Shown: positions 1-8,067, numbered from the stretch's first letter. The stretch is 64,000 bases of DNA from Thioclava atlantica (GCF_000737065.1 NZ_AQRC01000010.1:1-64000), one strand, 5' to 3'. Notes: a model not told the origin generated them from the letters alone. A program made the numbers and translations.

Positions 1-204
1 CGGTACTGATATCCCAGGTGCCACCGCGCGGGGCCGGAATGCCATCGCCGTTCAGCCGCTTGACGATCGCCTGCGTCGAATGCCCGTCCGCAAACTCGCG
101 AAAGATGCGGCGCACGATCTCCGCCTCGTCGGGGTCGATCTCGCGGTTGAGCCCGTCGTCGCCGTCACGCTTGCGGTAGCCGTATGCGCTCGTGTGAAGC
201 CGCT
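1..204 (-). pseudogene. Serine recombinase fragment, N-terminal catalytic domain missing
   Basis: On the minus strand this stretch encodes the recombinase-domain part of a large serine recombinase. Recognisable pieces are a YGY run, then REIDPDEAEIVRRIF, a GHSTQAIVKRLN helix and GIPAPRGGTW, the usual order after the resolvase catalytic domain. Upstream of about position 204 the same frame stops resembling a recombinase (LWYHGLLTNRR follows in reverse). No catalytic serine domain appears in any frame within the next few hundred bases. The gene therefore looks cut at its 5' side. Its 3' side runs off the left edge of the window, so the C-terminus cannot be judged. It is most likely the integration enzyme, or a relic of one, from the element that also carries the relaxase at 945. 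Confidence 0.7.
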
Positions 205-300
205 TCCGGGTGCCTGCACGACGATTTGTCAACAAGCCGTGATACCAAAGGTTTCCCTCGATATAAGCGGGAATATAAGGGCACCTGCCTTATTGAAGAA

Positions 301-645
301 ATGTTGCCCGATGTGGCGGCGAGGGAGCAACTGCTCGAATACTTTTTCTCTAACCATTCGCGCGCCATGCAGGTGCTTGAAGCCGTTGGCGTATTCTGTT
401 TCCGGTGGTCGATGGACATTGACCTTGTCGGCTCAGAGACGGCGAAGACCATTCTATTTGATCGACTGGGGTTGCCCGCCGCGGAACGTTCATCTGAAGG
501 CATTCTAGTTAATCGCAGAAAGCAACTGAAACGTCAGGACTCCGTCCTTGGGACGACCAGGGAGCTACAACCACGAGGGCTTCCCAATTCATACAAGAGG
601 ATAAGGCGCGGCCTGCCGGAACTGGTAAAGCAATCCATGGCGTAG
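301..645 (+). CDS. Hypothetical protein, uncertain
   Basis: An open frame of about 114 residues starts at ATG 301; the frame is open upstream to 184. I recognise no family. The region looks less GC-rich than the core genes to the right, and the predicted protein has a plausible helical composition with a basic C-terminal third (NRRKQLKR, KRIRR). There is no strong ribosome binding site, only a weak GAAGAA just before the start. It sits against the broken recombinase and ends before the oriT-like hairpin. It may be a degraded element gene rather than a functional one. Confidence 0.3.
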   Translation: MLPDVAAREQLLEYFFSNHSRAMQVLEAVGVFCFRWSMDIDLVGSETAKTILFDRLGLPAAERSSEGILVNRRKQLKRQDSVLGTTRELQPRGLPNSYKRIRRGLPELVKQSMA

Positions 646-725
646 GTTTTTTCTAGGCGTCGACCTTTCCTGCAAGAATTTGCCCAAAGCTTCACCCTGC
701 GCAGTTTTCAAGCTGGCTGCGACTG

Positions 726-756
726 ACTATGCAAAGTCCGCTTTCCTATGCATAGT
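726..756. other. oriT: Candidate oriT hairpin upstream of relaxase
   Basis: ACTATGC at 726-732 and GCATAGT at 750-756 form an inverted repeat. Inside it AAAG (733-736) and CTTT (741-744) pair around a TCCG loop, leaving a small bulge on one side. The hairpin lies about 190 bases upstream of the MobV-type relaxase gene. MobV relaxases generally act on an inverted-repeat oriT close to their own gene, which makes this the best oriT candidate here. The rest of the gene-free stretch 646-944 shows nothing else I can name. The nick site cannot be placed by eye. Confidence 0.4.
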
Positions 757-944
757 TACTGTTCGTGACCGGCGCAGCGAACGACCGCTCTCCACCCTTT
801 GTGACTGAGCCTCCCGTAGTCGCCTAGCCGTCCCCGACACCCGCCTTGCAGGCACCCTCTAAGTAGATACCGGGGGAAATTCACAGCGATTTTTGCGCTG
901 AATGACATGAACCCATTTCGATCTCACAAACACGGAGATCGACT

Positions 945-2234
945 ATGTCATCAGCACCCAAAACCTACTACCCAATCGTCATGCGCATGCAGGGCATGCA
1001 CCCCCGTAATCTCGCCGGTTACGAGAAGCACCGGACGCGCAGTGGGGGTGATCACGGCCATTGTGACAGCAGCCTGATGGCGCAAAACCGGCGCCTGATC
1101 GGCTCGGAAACCTGGGCACAAGATGCTTGGGACGAGATTCAAGACATGCGCCATGCGAACCATCTCCTCGAACTCGAGCAGTTGCGCCGTCGACGCCGGA
1201 AAACGGAGCTTAAGAATGCGCTTTTCCGCGGGCCGCGCGACCCTTGGCGCGCAACCCGGCACGGTCCGCTGCGCGAAATCATTCTGACCGTAAACAAAAA
1301 ATGGTTCGATGAAGATCTGACAGAGTTTCTTGGAGAAAGCGGCCCGACGCGAGAAATGCAATTCGAGACTCGGGCCAAGGAGTGGCTCTTGACCAACTTC
1401 GGCGACGACTGCGTTCATGCACGCGCCGACCTCGACGAAACAGCGTATCATATCCACGCTGTGATCATTCCCCGCGCAGTGACAGCGGATGGTCGGCGTA
1501 TGCTGCAGCCGGCGGTCCATCCGCTGATCCGCAGTTACGAGAAAGCGCAAGATAGCGTTGGTGAATGGTTCGCGGCGATTGGGCTCCGGCGCGGCGAGCG
1601 TCGCAAGCAAGCCCTGCGGGAGGCCCTTAAGCACAACAGGAAAGTCCGCGAAGCGCGCGCGAATGGGACGGTCGATCCTGGAGCCGAGGTCGCGTTGCCA
1701 GAACATCGCGATCACGTCAGCCCAAGAAGATGGCGCGAGAGCCAGGAGATTGAACTCGCCACTCGCGACAAGGTGGTGAAGAAGGCCGAGGAAACCCTCG
1801 CTGCCGAAAAATCGGCGCTCGCAGATCAAGAGCGTACCGTCACGCAGCAGCAACAAGACGCACAGTCAGTGCTCGAAGTCGCCGCTGCGGTGGCCGATGG
1901 CTACGTGGATATCGTGTCCGATTTGAACGAGACGGCGCGACAGGACACTCAAGCCGATACGGCATTGCCGGTGCAGACCCTTTTTGGGCGCGCGCTCGAG
2001 GTTCTCCGACAACGAGCACGCAAAGAAGCACGCGCCGAACTCGCAGATGAGTTCGCGCAGATTGCCGCGGCGGACGCAGCGCTTCTCGAGATCGCGAAAA
2101 CGCTGCCCGACAAAGCCCGGCAGCGTCTCGCTCAAGCGCGCAGATCGCTTTCGTTGCCGCTGAATGCGCTTCGCCGCCGCTTGTCGCGCGTCCACTCGAA
2201 CGACACCGATCGAGGCCCGGATGAGAAAACCTAA
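945..2234 (+). CDS. MobV-type relaxase (plasmid recombination/mobilization protein)
   Basis: This 429-residue protein resembles the Mob/Pre (MobV) relaxases, which nick the transferred strand at oriT during plasmid mobilization. The N-terminal part has NLAGYEKHRTR, matching the family's N-terminal H-x-x-R region. The segment DLDETAYHIHAVIIP around residues 165-180 matches the metal-binding motif (family form HxDExxPHxHxxxxP), with Tyr where Pro is usual. The C-terminal half, about 250-420, is charged and likely coiled coil, as is common in Mob proteins. The start at 945 is preceded by GGAG at 933-936. The downstream gene overlaps its end by 14 bases. No replication gene is visible, so this is likely an integrated mobilizable element or a plasmid remnant in the chromosome. 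Confidence 0.8.
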   Translation: MSSAPKTYYPIVMRMQGMHPRNLAGYEKHRTRSGGDHGHCDSSLMAQNRRLIGSETWAQDAWDEIQDMRHANHLLELEQLRRRRRKTELKNALFRGPRDPWRATRHGPLREIILTVNKKWFDEDLTEFLGESGPTREMQFETRAKEWLLTNFGDDCVHARADLDETAYHIHAVIIPRAVTADGRRMLQPAVHPLIRSYEKAQDSVGEWFAAIGLRRGERRKQALREALKHNRKVREARANGTVDPGAEVALPEHRDHVSPRRWRESQEIELATRDKVVKKAEETLAAEKSALADQERTVTQQQQDAQSVLEVAAAVADGYVDIVSDLNETARQDTQADTALPVQTLFGRALEVLRQRARKEARAELADEFAQIAAADAALLEIAKTLPDKARQRLAQARRSLSLPLNALRRRLSRVHSNDTDRGPDEKT

Positions 2235-2745
2235 AAAAGTTCGCGAATTCGATTTCCGCGCTCAGCGCGATGAACCCACCTCATCATCAGCGGCCAAGAA
2301 GCTTCGCGACAGGCGCGAGGCGGACGCTGCAATGACCGCCACGAAAGGATTGGACCACATGGCACAGAAAAACCGACATCCCGTCATCGACTGGAACCGC
2401 ATGACCGACCGCCAACGGCAAATGAAAGCCCGCGCCGAAAACCTCACCGCACAGATTGCTGTCGACCAGCACCGGGAACATGACCGCGCGAACAAAGCGC
2501 TCTTCGCAAGCCTCGAGAGCGTCTTGGCCCAGCTGGCGGGTACCCCCAAGGCAGTCGAATTTTTCCGCCTGTTCAGCGAAACCGCCACGCTGGCGAACGC
2601 CAAGCGGATTGCAAACCACCCCGACTGCCCGAGCGTCGTGCGCGACGAGATCGCGCAGCGGATCGAAAAGACTGCCGCTACCCGTGGCAACGAAGGCGTT
2701 GCACGCGCTGCGCTCGGGAAATCGGACCATGCCGGCGAAGACTGA
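2221..2745 (+). CDS. Hypothetical protein coupled to the relaxase
   Basis: This 174-residue basic protein starts at ATG 2221, inside the last codons of the relaxase gene, so translation is probably coupled. No family is recognised. The N-terminus is rich in Lys and Arg (MRKPKKVREF), and the middle (about 60-150) is predicted helical and charged. Together with its position this fits an accessory mobilization or element-maintenance protein, which is inference only. A strong terminator follows at 2777, so the two genes appear to form a complete two-gene operon. Confidence 0.65.
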   Translation: MRKPKKVREFDFRAQRDEPTSSSAAKKLRDRREADAAMTATKGLDHMAQKNRHPVIDWNRMTDRQRQMKARAENLTAQIAVDQHREHDRANKALFASLESVLAQLAGTPKAVEFFRLFSETATLANAKRIANHPDCPSVVRDEIAQRIEKTAATRGNEGVARAALGKSDHAGED

Positions 2746-2776
2746 CCGGCATTAGATCACCCAACACGAACATGAG

Positions 2777-2805
2777 AAGGGCGCGGTGCAATCCGCGCCC
2801 TTTCT
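2777..2805 (+). terminator. Rho-independent terminator of the mob operon
   Basis: A perfect 10-bp stem, AAGGGCGCGG at 2777-2786 and CCGCGCCCTT at 2793-2802, encloses a 6-base loop and is followed by a T-rich tail. It lies 31 bases after the stop codon at 2745. Confidence 0.85.
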
Positions 2806-2823
2806 CGTTATCACGGGCTACTC

Positions 2824-2877
2824 ATTGGCTGGGCAGCGATCGAAATGCACCGGCGCAGTCCGGTGCGATCAGCCAAT
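2824..2877. repeat. Nested inverted repeat at the element/core boundary
   Basis: Outer arms ATTGGCT (2824-2830) and AGCCAAT (2871-2877) enclose inner arms GCACCGG (2847-2853) and CCGGTGC (2860-2866). It lies between the mob-operon terminator and the 3' end of the convergent HNH gene, where element DNA gives way to ordinary Rhodobacterales genes. It could be a recombination site, an element end or a structured RNA tail. Nothing in the sequence decides between these. Confidence 0.45.
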
Positions 2878-2936
2878 TGAGCACCGCAGAGGCACTCCGC
2901 TGACAACTATCGGTCGGGTTAGGCCCCCTGCCCCGT

Positions 2937-3536
2937 TCAGGCCTCCAGCTCGGTGTCCCAGTAGAGGAAGTCCATCCAGCTCTCGTGCAGGTAGCCGGGC
3001 GGGAAGCGGCGGCCGATGCGCAGCATGTCCTCGGGCGCGGGCTGGCGTGCGGGTTTGAGCAGTTTCAGCCCGCAGCGATCGAGGGGCTTGTTCGCCTTCT
3101 TGAGGTTGCACGGCGCGCAGGCAGCCACCACGTTCTCCCAGCTGGTGATCCCGCCGCGCGAGCGCGGAATGACGTGGTCGAAGGTCAGATCGCCCTTGGC
3201 GCCGCAATACTGGCAGCGGAATTCGTCCCTCAGAAAAAGATTGAAGCGCGTGAAAGCCACGCGCTTCTGGGGTCGGACATATTCTTTCAGGACGACGACG
3301 GAGGGGATCTTGAAGGCCTGCCTCTGGCTGCGCACCACATCGTCATATTCGGCGAGTATCGTGACCCGGTCGAGGAAGACCGCCTTGATCGCCTCCTGCC
3401 AGGGCCAGAGCGAAAGCGGATAATAGGAAAGCGGTCGGAAATCTGCGTTGAGCACGAGCGCGGGGTAATTTCTCAGCGCCGCGGGTTCACGGGTGAATTG
3501 CGTTCGAAAATCGGTCCTGTCGCACTCGTCCAGCAT
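2937..3536 (-). CDS. HNH endonuclease
   Basis: This 199-residue protein is an HNH nuclease of the conserved free-standing bacterial type. The nuclease core lies around residues 105-150: CQYCG and CAPCN provide two Cys pairs for structural zinc, and FDHVIPRSRGG carries the catalytic His. The N-terminal 90 residues match the domain usual in this family (VLNADFRPLSYYPLSLW). A DNA target is assumed from the family; the biological role is unknown. The start at 3536 has GGAG about 7 bases upstream, and a sigma-70-like promoter lies at 3606-3633. It is the first clearly chromosomal gene to the right of the mobile element. Confidence 0.9.
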   Translation of the reverse strand: MLDECDRTDFRTQFTREPAALRNYPALVLNADFRPLSYYPLSLWPWQEAIKAVFLDRVTILAEYDDVVRSQRQAFKIPSVVVLKEYVRPQKRVAFTRFNLFLRDEFRCQYCGAKGDLTFDHVIPRSRGGITSWENVVAACAPCNLKKANKPLDRCGLKLLKPARQPAPEDMLRIGRRFPPGYLHESWMDFLYWDTELEA

Positions 3537-3605
3537 GAGTGACTCCGTCCTCGCCCTGTTGCCGCCTCTGGCCCAGGGGCGGGGGACCGCCCCTGCCTGA
3601 AATTA

Positions 3606-3633
3606 ACTATATATGGCGTTCGCGATCTGGCAA
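3606..3633 (-). promoter_or_regulatory. Sigma-70-like promoter for the HNH gene
   Basis: Read on the minus strand, TTGCCA (3628-3633) is followed after 16 bases by TATAGT (3606-3611), upstream of the HNH start at 3536. A GC-rich hairpin, AGGGGCG (3575-3581) with CGCCCCT (3588-3594), lies in the leader. The assignment is by motif only. Confidence 0.5.
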
Positions 3634-3702
3634 GCCTCTTGATGTCGCAAAATTCTGCCCTGCGGCATGGCTAGCAAAGCGGTATGACAGGGAAATGACG
3701 GA

Positions 3703-4365
3703 TCAGCCGGGAAGCTTGTCGCGCAGGAAGGCCAGCGCCACCGAGAGACCGTCGGGCGCGATCCCGTGGCCCGTCCCCTTCATCACATGGGCATAGGTAT
3801 CGAACCCGGCCGAGACCAGCGCGTCGCCCGCCTTGCCCATATCCGCGAAGGGCACGACCGGGTCCTGATCGCCATGCACGAGCAGGACGGGGGGCTTGCT
3901 CAGTGCCTCCGCGCCGAGCGCCTCGGGGCGCAGCAGCCGTCCGGAGAAGGCGACGAGCCCGGCAACGGGTTCGGGCCGACGCGGCAGAACCTCGAGCGCC
4001 ATCATCGTGCCCTGGGAAAACCCGATCACCGCGAGATTGGCGGGCGCGAGGTCCTCCTGTGCGAGGAGCCCGTCGAAAAAGGCGTCGAGATCCGCCGCGG
4101 CCTGGCGCAGCCCTTCCGCCGATTCCGCCTCGCTGGAATTGTCGAGCCAGGGGATCGGGAACCATTGCCGCCCATAGGGCGCGGCGCGGCAGGCCTCGGG
4201 AGCGTCGGGGGCGACGAAGAGCGTGTCGGGCATGTGCGGGGCGAGCGGGTCGGCCAGCCCCAGCAGGTCCGCCCCATCCGCACCATAGCCATGCAGGAAA
4301 ACTACGGCCGATTTGACCTTCCCCGATTCCGGCGCCTTGCGGCCGGCCTCCAGCGCGCGCGTCAT
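3703..4365 (-). CDS. Phospholipase/carboxylesterase (alpha/beta hydrolase)
   Basis: This 220-residue protein belongs to the small cytosolic esterase family of the YpfH/carboxylesterase type. The triad is visible: Ser117 in GFSQG, Asp168 in HGDQDPVVPF and His200 in GTGHGI. The oxyanion region HGYGADG is near residue 25. There is no signal peptide, and the length is normal for the family. Its ATG overlaps the stop of the upstream AlkA-like glycosylase gene in an ATGA arrangement (4362-4365), so the two are co-translated. The natural substrate cannot be read from the sequence. Confidence 0.87.
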   Translation of the reverse strand: MTRALEAGRKAPESGKVKSAVVFLHGYGADGADLLGLADPLAPHMPDTLFVAPDAPEACRAAPYGRQWFPIPWLDNSSEAESAEGLRQAAADLDAFFDGLLAQEDLAPANLAVIGFSQGTMMALEVLPRRPEPVAGLVAFSGRLLRPEALGAEALSKPPVLLVHGDQDPVVPFADMGKAGDALVSAGFDTYAHVMKGTGHGIAPDGLSVALAFLRDKLPG

Positions 4366-4994
4366 GGCGCCACTCCTTCTCGTTGCTTGCAGGCCGCGTA
4401 ATAGGCCCAGAGCCCGCGCGCGGCAACCGCGCGCCAGGGCGACCAGGCGGCCGAAATCTCGTTGAACGCCTTGCGCTTGGGCCGCTCGGGGAGGCCGAGA
4501 AGAAGCCGCGCCCCTTCGGCGAGCGCCAGATCGTCCACGGCGAAGACATCGGCGCGCCCGAGCGCGAAGATCAGGTACATCTCGACCGTCCAGCGCCCGA
4601 TGCCGGGGATCGGAAGCAGCGCGGCGATCACGTCTTCGTCAGGCAGGCTGCGAAGCCCGTCGAAATCGACGCCCGATCCGGCGAGCGCCTGAAGATAGCG
4701 CACCTTCTGGCGCGAGAGGCCGCAGCCGCGCAGGGCCTCTTCCGAGGCTGCCGCGATCGCCGCGGGCTCGGCGAAGCCGGCATCGATCACCTTGGCGCGG
4801 ATCGAATTGGCCGCCGCCACCGAGACCTGCTGGCCGATGATCGCATCGCGCAGGGCGGCGAACCCGTCCTCGCGACGGCGCAGCGGCCAGGGTCCGGTCA
4901 GCTCGCATACCTGCGCGAACCGCGGTTCGGCGCGACAGAGCCACTCGGTGCCTTCCGCGATGTCGTCTTCGCAAGTGATGATACGTCCGACCAT
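4362..4994 (-). CDS. DNA-3-methyladenine glycosylase II-like
   Basis: This 210-residue protein of the HhH-GPD superfamily should remove alkylated bases in base-excision repair. The helix-hairpin-helix is LLPIPGIGRWTVEMYL, and the catalytic Asp sits in the following DVFAVDDLAL segment. The N-terminal AlkA domain of the E. coli enzyme is absent, as in the short AlkA-like proteins common in Alphaproteobacteria. I take ATG 4994 (MVGRIITCEDD) as the start. Frames further upstream to 5057 would run almost into the divergent MFS gene at 5060 and add low-complexity residues. It is followed by the overlapping esterase gene. Confidence 0.85.
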   Translation of the reverse strand: MVGRIITCEDDIAEGTEWLCRAEPRFAQVCELTGPWPLRRREDGFAALRDAIIGQQVSVAAANSIRAKVIDAGFAEPAAIAAASEEALRGCGLSRQKVRYLQALAGSGVDFDGLRSLPDEDVIAALLPIPGIGRWTVEMYLIFALGRADVFAVDDLALAEGARLLLGLPERPKRKAFNEISAAWSPWRAVAARGLWAYYAACKQREGVAP

Positions 4995-5059
4995 GTGCCG
5001 CACCCTGCCCCATCGCGCGCGCGCTTGCCAGCCCCCTTCGCTCGGGCTAGCAAGCATTC

Positions 5060-6283
5060 ATGAGCGATATCACCGCCCCTCTGGCCCCGCGCGAAAAACG
5101 CAACACGATCATCCTGGTCCTCGCCCAGGCGATCCTCGGCGCGCAGATGCCGATGATCTTCACCGTGGGCGGTCTGGCGGGTCAGATGCTCGCGCCCAAT
5201 GCCTGTTTCGCGACCCTGCCGATCTCGATGATCGTGCTGGGCTCGGTCCTCTCCGCCCAGCCGCTCTCGGAATTCATGGCCGCGCGCGGACGGCGCGCAG
5301 GTTTCATCCTCGCGAATGGCTTCGGGGCGACGGGGGCGGCGATCGCGGCCTATGCGCTCTATATCGGCTCCTTCTGGCTCTTCATGCTGGGGTCGCTGCT
5401 GACGGGCACCTACATGTCGGCGCAAGGGTTCTACCGCTTCGCCGCGACCGACACGGCAAGCCCCGAGTTCCAGCCCAAGGCGATCTCCTATGTGCTGGCC
5501 GGGGGCCTCTTCGCGGCGATCCTCGGCCCGCAACTGGTGAAGCTCACGAGCCAGGCGATGCTGGTTCCCTTCCTCGCGACCTATCTCGCGATCATCGCGA
5601 TCAACGCGCTCGGGCCGTTCCTCTTCGCCTTCCTCGACATTCCCGCCCCGGGCCGGCGCGACAAGAGCGCCCCGCTTCAGGGACGCACACGGCGCGAATT
5701 GCTGCGCGATCCGGTGATCGTGGTGGCGATGATCTGTGCGATGGTGTCCTACGCACTGATGAACCTCGTGATGACCTCGACCCCGCTCGCCGTGGTCGGC
5801 TGCGGTTTCGAACAGGGGGACGCGGCCAATATCGTCTCGGCCCATGTGCTCGCGATGTATATCCCGAGCTTCTTCACCGGCCATCTGATCGCGCGTTTCG
5901 GCAAGCAGACGATCGTGGGACTGGGCCTCGTGATCCTCGCAGGCGCGGGCGCCGTGGCTCTGACCGGGGTGGAACTCGACAAGTTCTACCTCGCGCTGAT
6001 CCTGCTCGGCCTGGGCTGGAATTTCGGCTTCATCGGCGCGACCGCGATGCTCGCCTCGGCGCATACGCCCGAGGAACGCGGCCATGTTCAGGGAATGAAC
6101 GATTTCGTGGTCTTCGGCGGCGTCTTCCTCGCCTCGCTCTCGTCCGGCGGGTTGATGAACTGCCTCGAGGGCGGCAATGCGCAGGCGGGCTGGCAGGCGG
6201 TCAATATCGCCATGCTGCCTTTCCTGACGCTCGCAGGCGGCGCGCTGATCTGGCTGACGATGCGCCCCAAGGATACCCGCTGA
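5060..6283 (+). CDS. MFS transporter
   Basis: This 407-residue membrane protein has about 12 hydrophobic segments, in line with the major facilitator superfamily. A basic stretch, ARGRRAG, follows the second or third segment where the MFS loop signature lies. A cytoplasmic loop near residue 200 (GRRDKSAPLQGRTRREL) separates the two halves. No substrate-specific motif is recognisable. It is transcribed divergently from the glycosylase gene, with about 65 bases between starts, and is followed by a hairpin-rich intergenic repeat region. Confidence 0.85.
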   Translation: MSDITAPLAPREKRNTIILVLAQAILGAQMPMIFTVGGLAGQMLAPNACFATLPISMIVLGSVLSAQPLSEFMAARGRRAGFILANGFGATGAAIAAYALYIGSFWLFMLGSLLTGTYMSAQGFYRFAATDTASPEFQPKAISYVLAGGLFAAILGPQLVKLTSQAMLVPFLATYLAIIAINALGPFLFAFLDIPAPGRRDKSAPLQGRTRRELLRDPVIVVAMICAMVSYALMNLVMTSTPLAVVGCGFEQGDAANIVSAHVLAMYIPSFFTGHLIARFGKQTIVGLGLVILAGAGAVALTGVELDKFYLALILLGLGWNFGFIGATAMLASAHTPEERGHVQGMNDFVVFGGVFLASLSSGGLMNCLEGGNAQAGWQAVNIAMLPFLTLAGGALIWLTMRPKDTR

Positions 6284-6284
6284 A

Positions 6285-6421
6285 GGGGGCTCCGCCCCCG
6301 CGGCTGCGCCGCTCCCCCGGGGTATTTTCGACTAGATGAAGCGACGCGGTTCGCCGTCGGGCCTCATCAAATATCCCGGGGCGTGAATTCGCGTTCGCGA
6401 AGAGAGGGGCAGCGCCCCTCT
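6285..6421. repeat. Hairpin cluster with CCCGGGGTATTT-type repeat
   Basis: Three hairpins lie between the convergent MFS and lrp genes: GGGGGC/GCCCCC at 6285-6299, GCGGC/GCCGC at 6300-6312, and AGAGGGGC/GCCCCTCT at 6403-6421. Between them CCGGGGTATTTTCG with AGATGAAG downstream faces an inverted AAATATCCCGGGG near 6368-6381. A related string, AAATATCCCCGCCGG, sits at about 52098. From memory, such strings recur in intergenic DNA of many Rhodobacterales. They probably act as bidirectional transcription stops. Confidence 0.5.
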
Positions 6422-6447
6422 GTCCCGCACTGGGGGCCGGAGAACGC

Positions 6448-6948
6448 TCAGGCGAGCTTGGCGATGCGCTCCTCGAGCACGTCGAAGGGCACGCCGGGCT
6501 CGTCCTTGGCGCAGCGGATGACGAGCGAGGTCTTGACGCTCGCGACATTCTCGGCCGCTGTCAGTTCACCGGTCAGGAAGCTCTGGAAGCTCGACAGGTC
6601 GGGCGCCACGCATTTGAGCACGAAATCGATCTCGCCATTGAGCATGTGGCATTCGCGCACGAGCGGCCAGGCCCGGCAGCGCGCCTCGAAGGCCGAGAGA
6701 TCCGACTCGGCCTGGCTGTGCAGCCGCACCATCGCGAAGACCTGCACTTCAAAACCCAGTTCGCGGGGATTCACATCGGCATGGTAGCCACGAATGTACC
6801 CGGCTTCTTCCAGCGTGCGGACCCGGCGCAGGCAGGGCGGCGCCGAGATCCCCACCCGCTTGGCGAGTTCGACATTCGTCATCCGGCCGTCCGCCTGAAG
6901 CTCGGCGAGAATCTTGCGGTCGATGTCGTCGAGCCGGGAAGTGGGCAT
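6448..6948 (-). CDS. Lrp/AsnC family transcriptional regulator
   Basis: This 166-residue protein has the standard Lrp/AsnC layout. A winged helix-turn-helix lies at about residues 5-60 ([20 protein letters not shown], then [21 protein letters not shown]), followed by an effector-binding AsnC/RAM domain at about 70-150. It is divergent from trxB. A near-perfect 19-bp palindrome at 7001-7019 in the shared gap is the obvious operator candidate. Control of trxB and autoregulation are inferred from this arrangement. The effector is unknown; amino acids are usual for the family. Confidence 0.93.
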   Translation of the reverse strand: MPTSRLDDIDRKILAELQADGRMTNVELAKRVGISAPPCLRRVRTLEEAGYIRGYHADVNPRELGFEVQVFAMVRLHSQAESDLSAFEARCRAWPLVRECHMLNGEIDFVLKCVAPDLSSFQSFLTGELTAAENVASVKTSLVIRCAKDEPGVPFDVLEERIAKLA

Positions 6949-7000
6949 CTTGAAATAATCCTTCGTGACTTGCTGCGGAACTTACCTGCGGGAGAGAGGA

Positions 7001-7019
7001 TGCGCAATAATATTTCGCA
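7001..7019. promoter_or_regulatory. Candidate Lrp operator between lrp and trxB
   Basis: TGCGCAATAATATTTCGCA is a 19-base palindrome with one mismatched pair around a central A. Its AT-rich core lies in GC-rich surroundings. It is 53 bases upstream of the lrp start and about 98 bases upstream of trxB. Lrp/AsnC sites are typically palindromes with AT-rich centres; the link to this regulator is inferred from position. Confidence 0.5.
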
Positions 7020-7116
7020 AGCCTCTCCGCAAGGGCAATTCGCGGGGTATCGGAGGGGGTTTTCGCCGGAGCGGGAGCCGACTATATCCGACAGGCGCAA
7101 TCTGAAGGAGACGGGG

Positions 7117-8067
7117 ATGTCCGAGACGAAGAAAACCAAGGTTCTGATCATCGGTTCGGGCCCGGCGGGCTACACCGCGGCGGTCTACGCCTCGCGCGCG
7201 ATGCTCGAGCCGGTGCTGGTGCAGGGCATCCAGCCGGGCGGGCAGCTCACGATCACCACCGAGGTCGAGAACTGGCCGGGCGAATCCGAGATCCAGGGCC
7301 CCGACCTGATGGTGAAGATGGAAGAGCACGCCCGCGCGATGGGCACCGAGATCATCATGGACACGATCACCGATCTCGACGTCTCCAAACGCCCCTTCGT
7401 GGCCACCGGCGATTCGGGCACGCGTTACGAGGCCTCCGCGGTGATCCTCGCCACCGGCGCGCAGGCGAAGTGGCTCGAGATCCCGTCGGAAGAGAAATTC
7501 AAGGGCTTCGGCGTCTCGGCCTGCGCGACCTGCGACGGGTTCTTCTATCGCGGCAAGGAAGTGGTGGTGATCGGCGGCGGAAACACCGCGGTCGAAGAGG
7601 CGCTTTTCCTGACCAATTTCGCCTCCAAGGTCACGCTGATCCATCGCCGCGACACGCTGCGCTCGGAGAAGATCCTGCAAGAGCGGCTGTTCAAGAACCC
7701 GAAGGTCGAGATCGAGTGGAACCACACGGTCGAGGAGATCCTCGGCACGGAAGCGCCTTTGGGCGTGACCGGCGTGCGGGTGAAATCGACCGTGGACGGG
7801 TCGGAGAAGGTGATCCCCTGTGACGGGTTCTTCGTGGCGATCGGCCATGCGCCGGCCTCCGAACTGGTCAAGGACAGTCTCAAGATGCAGCAAGGCGGCT
7901 ATGTCTGGGTCGAGCCGGGCTCGACCCGCACCTCGGTGCCGGGCGTCTTCGCCGCGGGCGACCTGACCGATCACACCTATCGTCAGGCGGTGACCTCGGC
8001 CGGCATGGGCTGCATGGCCGCGCTCGATGCCGAGCGCTGGCTGGCCGAGCAGGGCGAGGCCGAGTGA
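7117..8067 (+). CDS. trxB: Thioredoxin-disulfide reductase
   Basis: This 316-residue flavoprotein transfers electrons from NADPH to thioredoxin in the cytosol. The FAD-binding GSGPAG is at residues 13-18, the redox-active CATC at 136-139, and the NADPH-binding GGGNTA at 153-158. The C-terminal FAD segment is [15 protein letters not shown]. The start at 7117 has an excellent GAAGGAG at 7104-7110; the open frame extends much further upstream but antisense to lrp. Its stop overlaps the GTG start of the RES-domain gene. An Lrp-type operator candidate lies upstream. Confidence 0.96.
   Translation: MSETKKTKVLIIGSGPAGYTAAVYASRAMLEPVLVQGIQPGGQLTITTEVENWPGESEIQGPDLMVKMEEHARAMGTEIIMDTITDLDVSKRPFVATGDSGTRYEASAVILATGAQAKWLEIPSEEKFKGFGVSACATCDGFFYRGKEVVVIGGGNTAVEEALFLTNFASKVTLIHRRDTLRSEKILQERLFKNPKVEIEWNHTVEEILGTEAPLGVTGVRVKSTVDGSEKVIPCDGFFVAIGHAPASELVKDSLKMQQGGYVWVEPGSTRTSVPGVFAAGDLTDHTYRQAVTSAGMGCMAALDAERWLAEQGEAE

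Noticed and set aside
165-503. A minus-strand frame of 112 codons overlapping the recombinase break.
   Set aside because: The product is low in hydrophobic structure and unlike recombinases; the recombinase fragment lies in a different frame.
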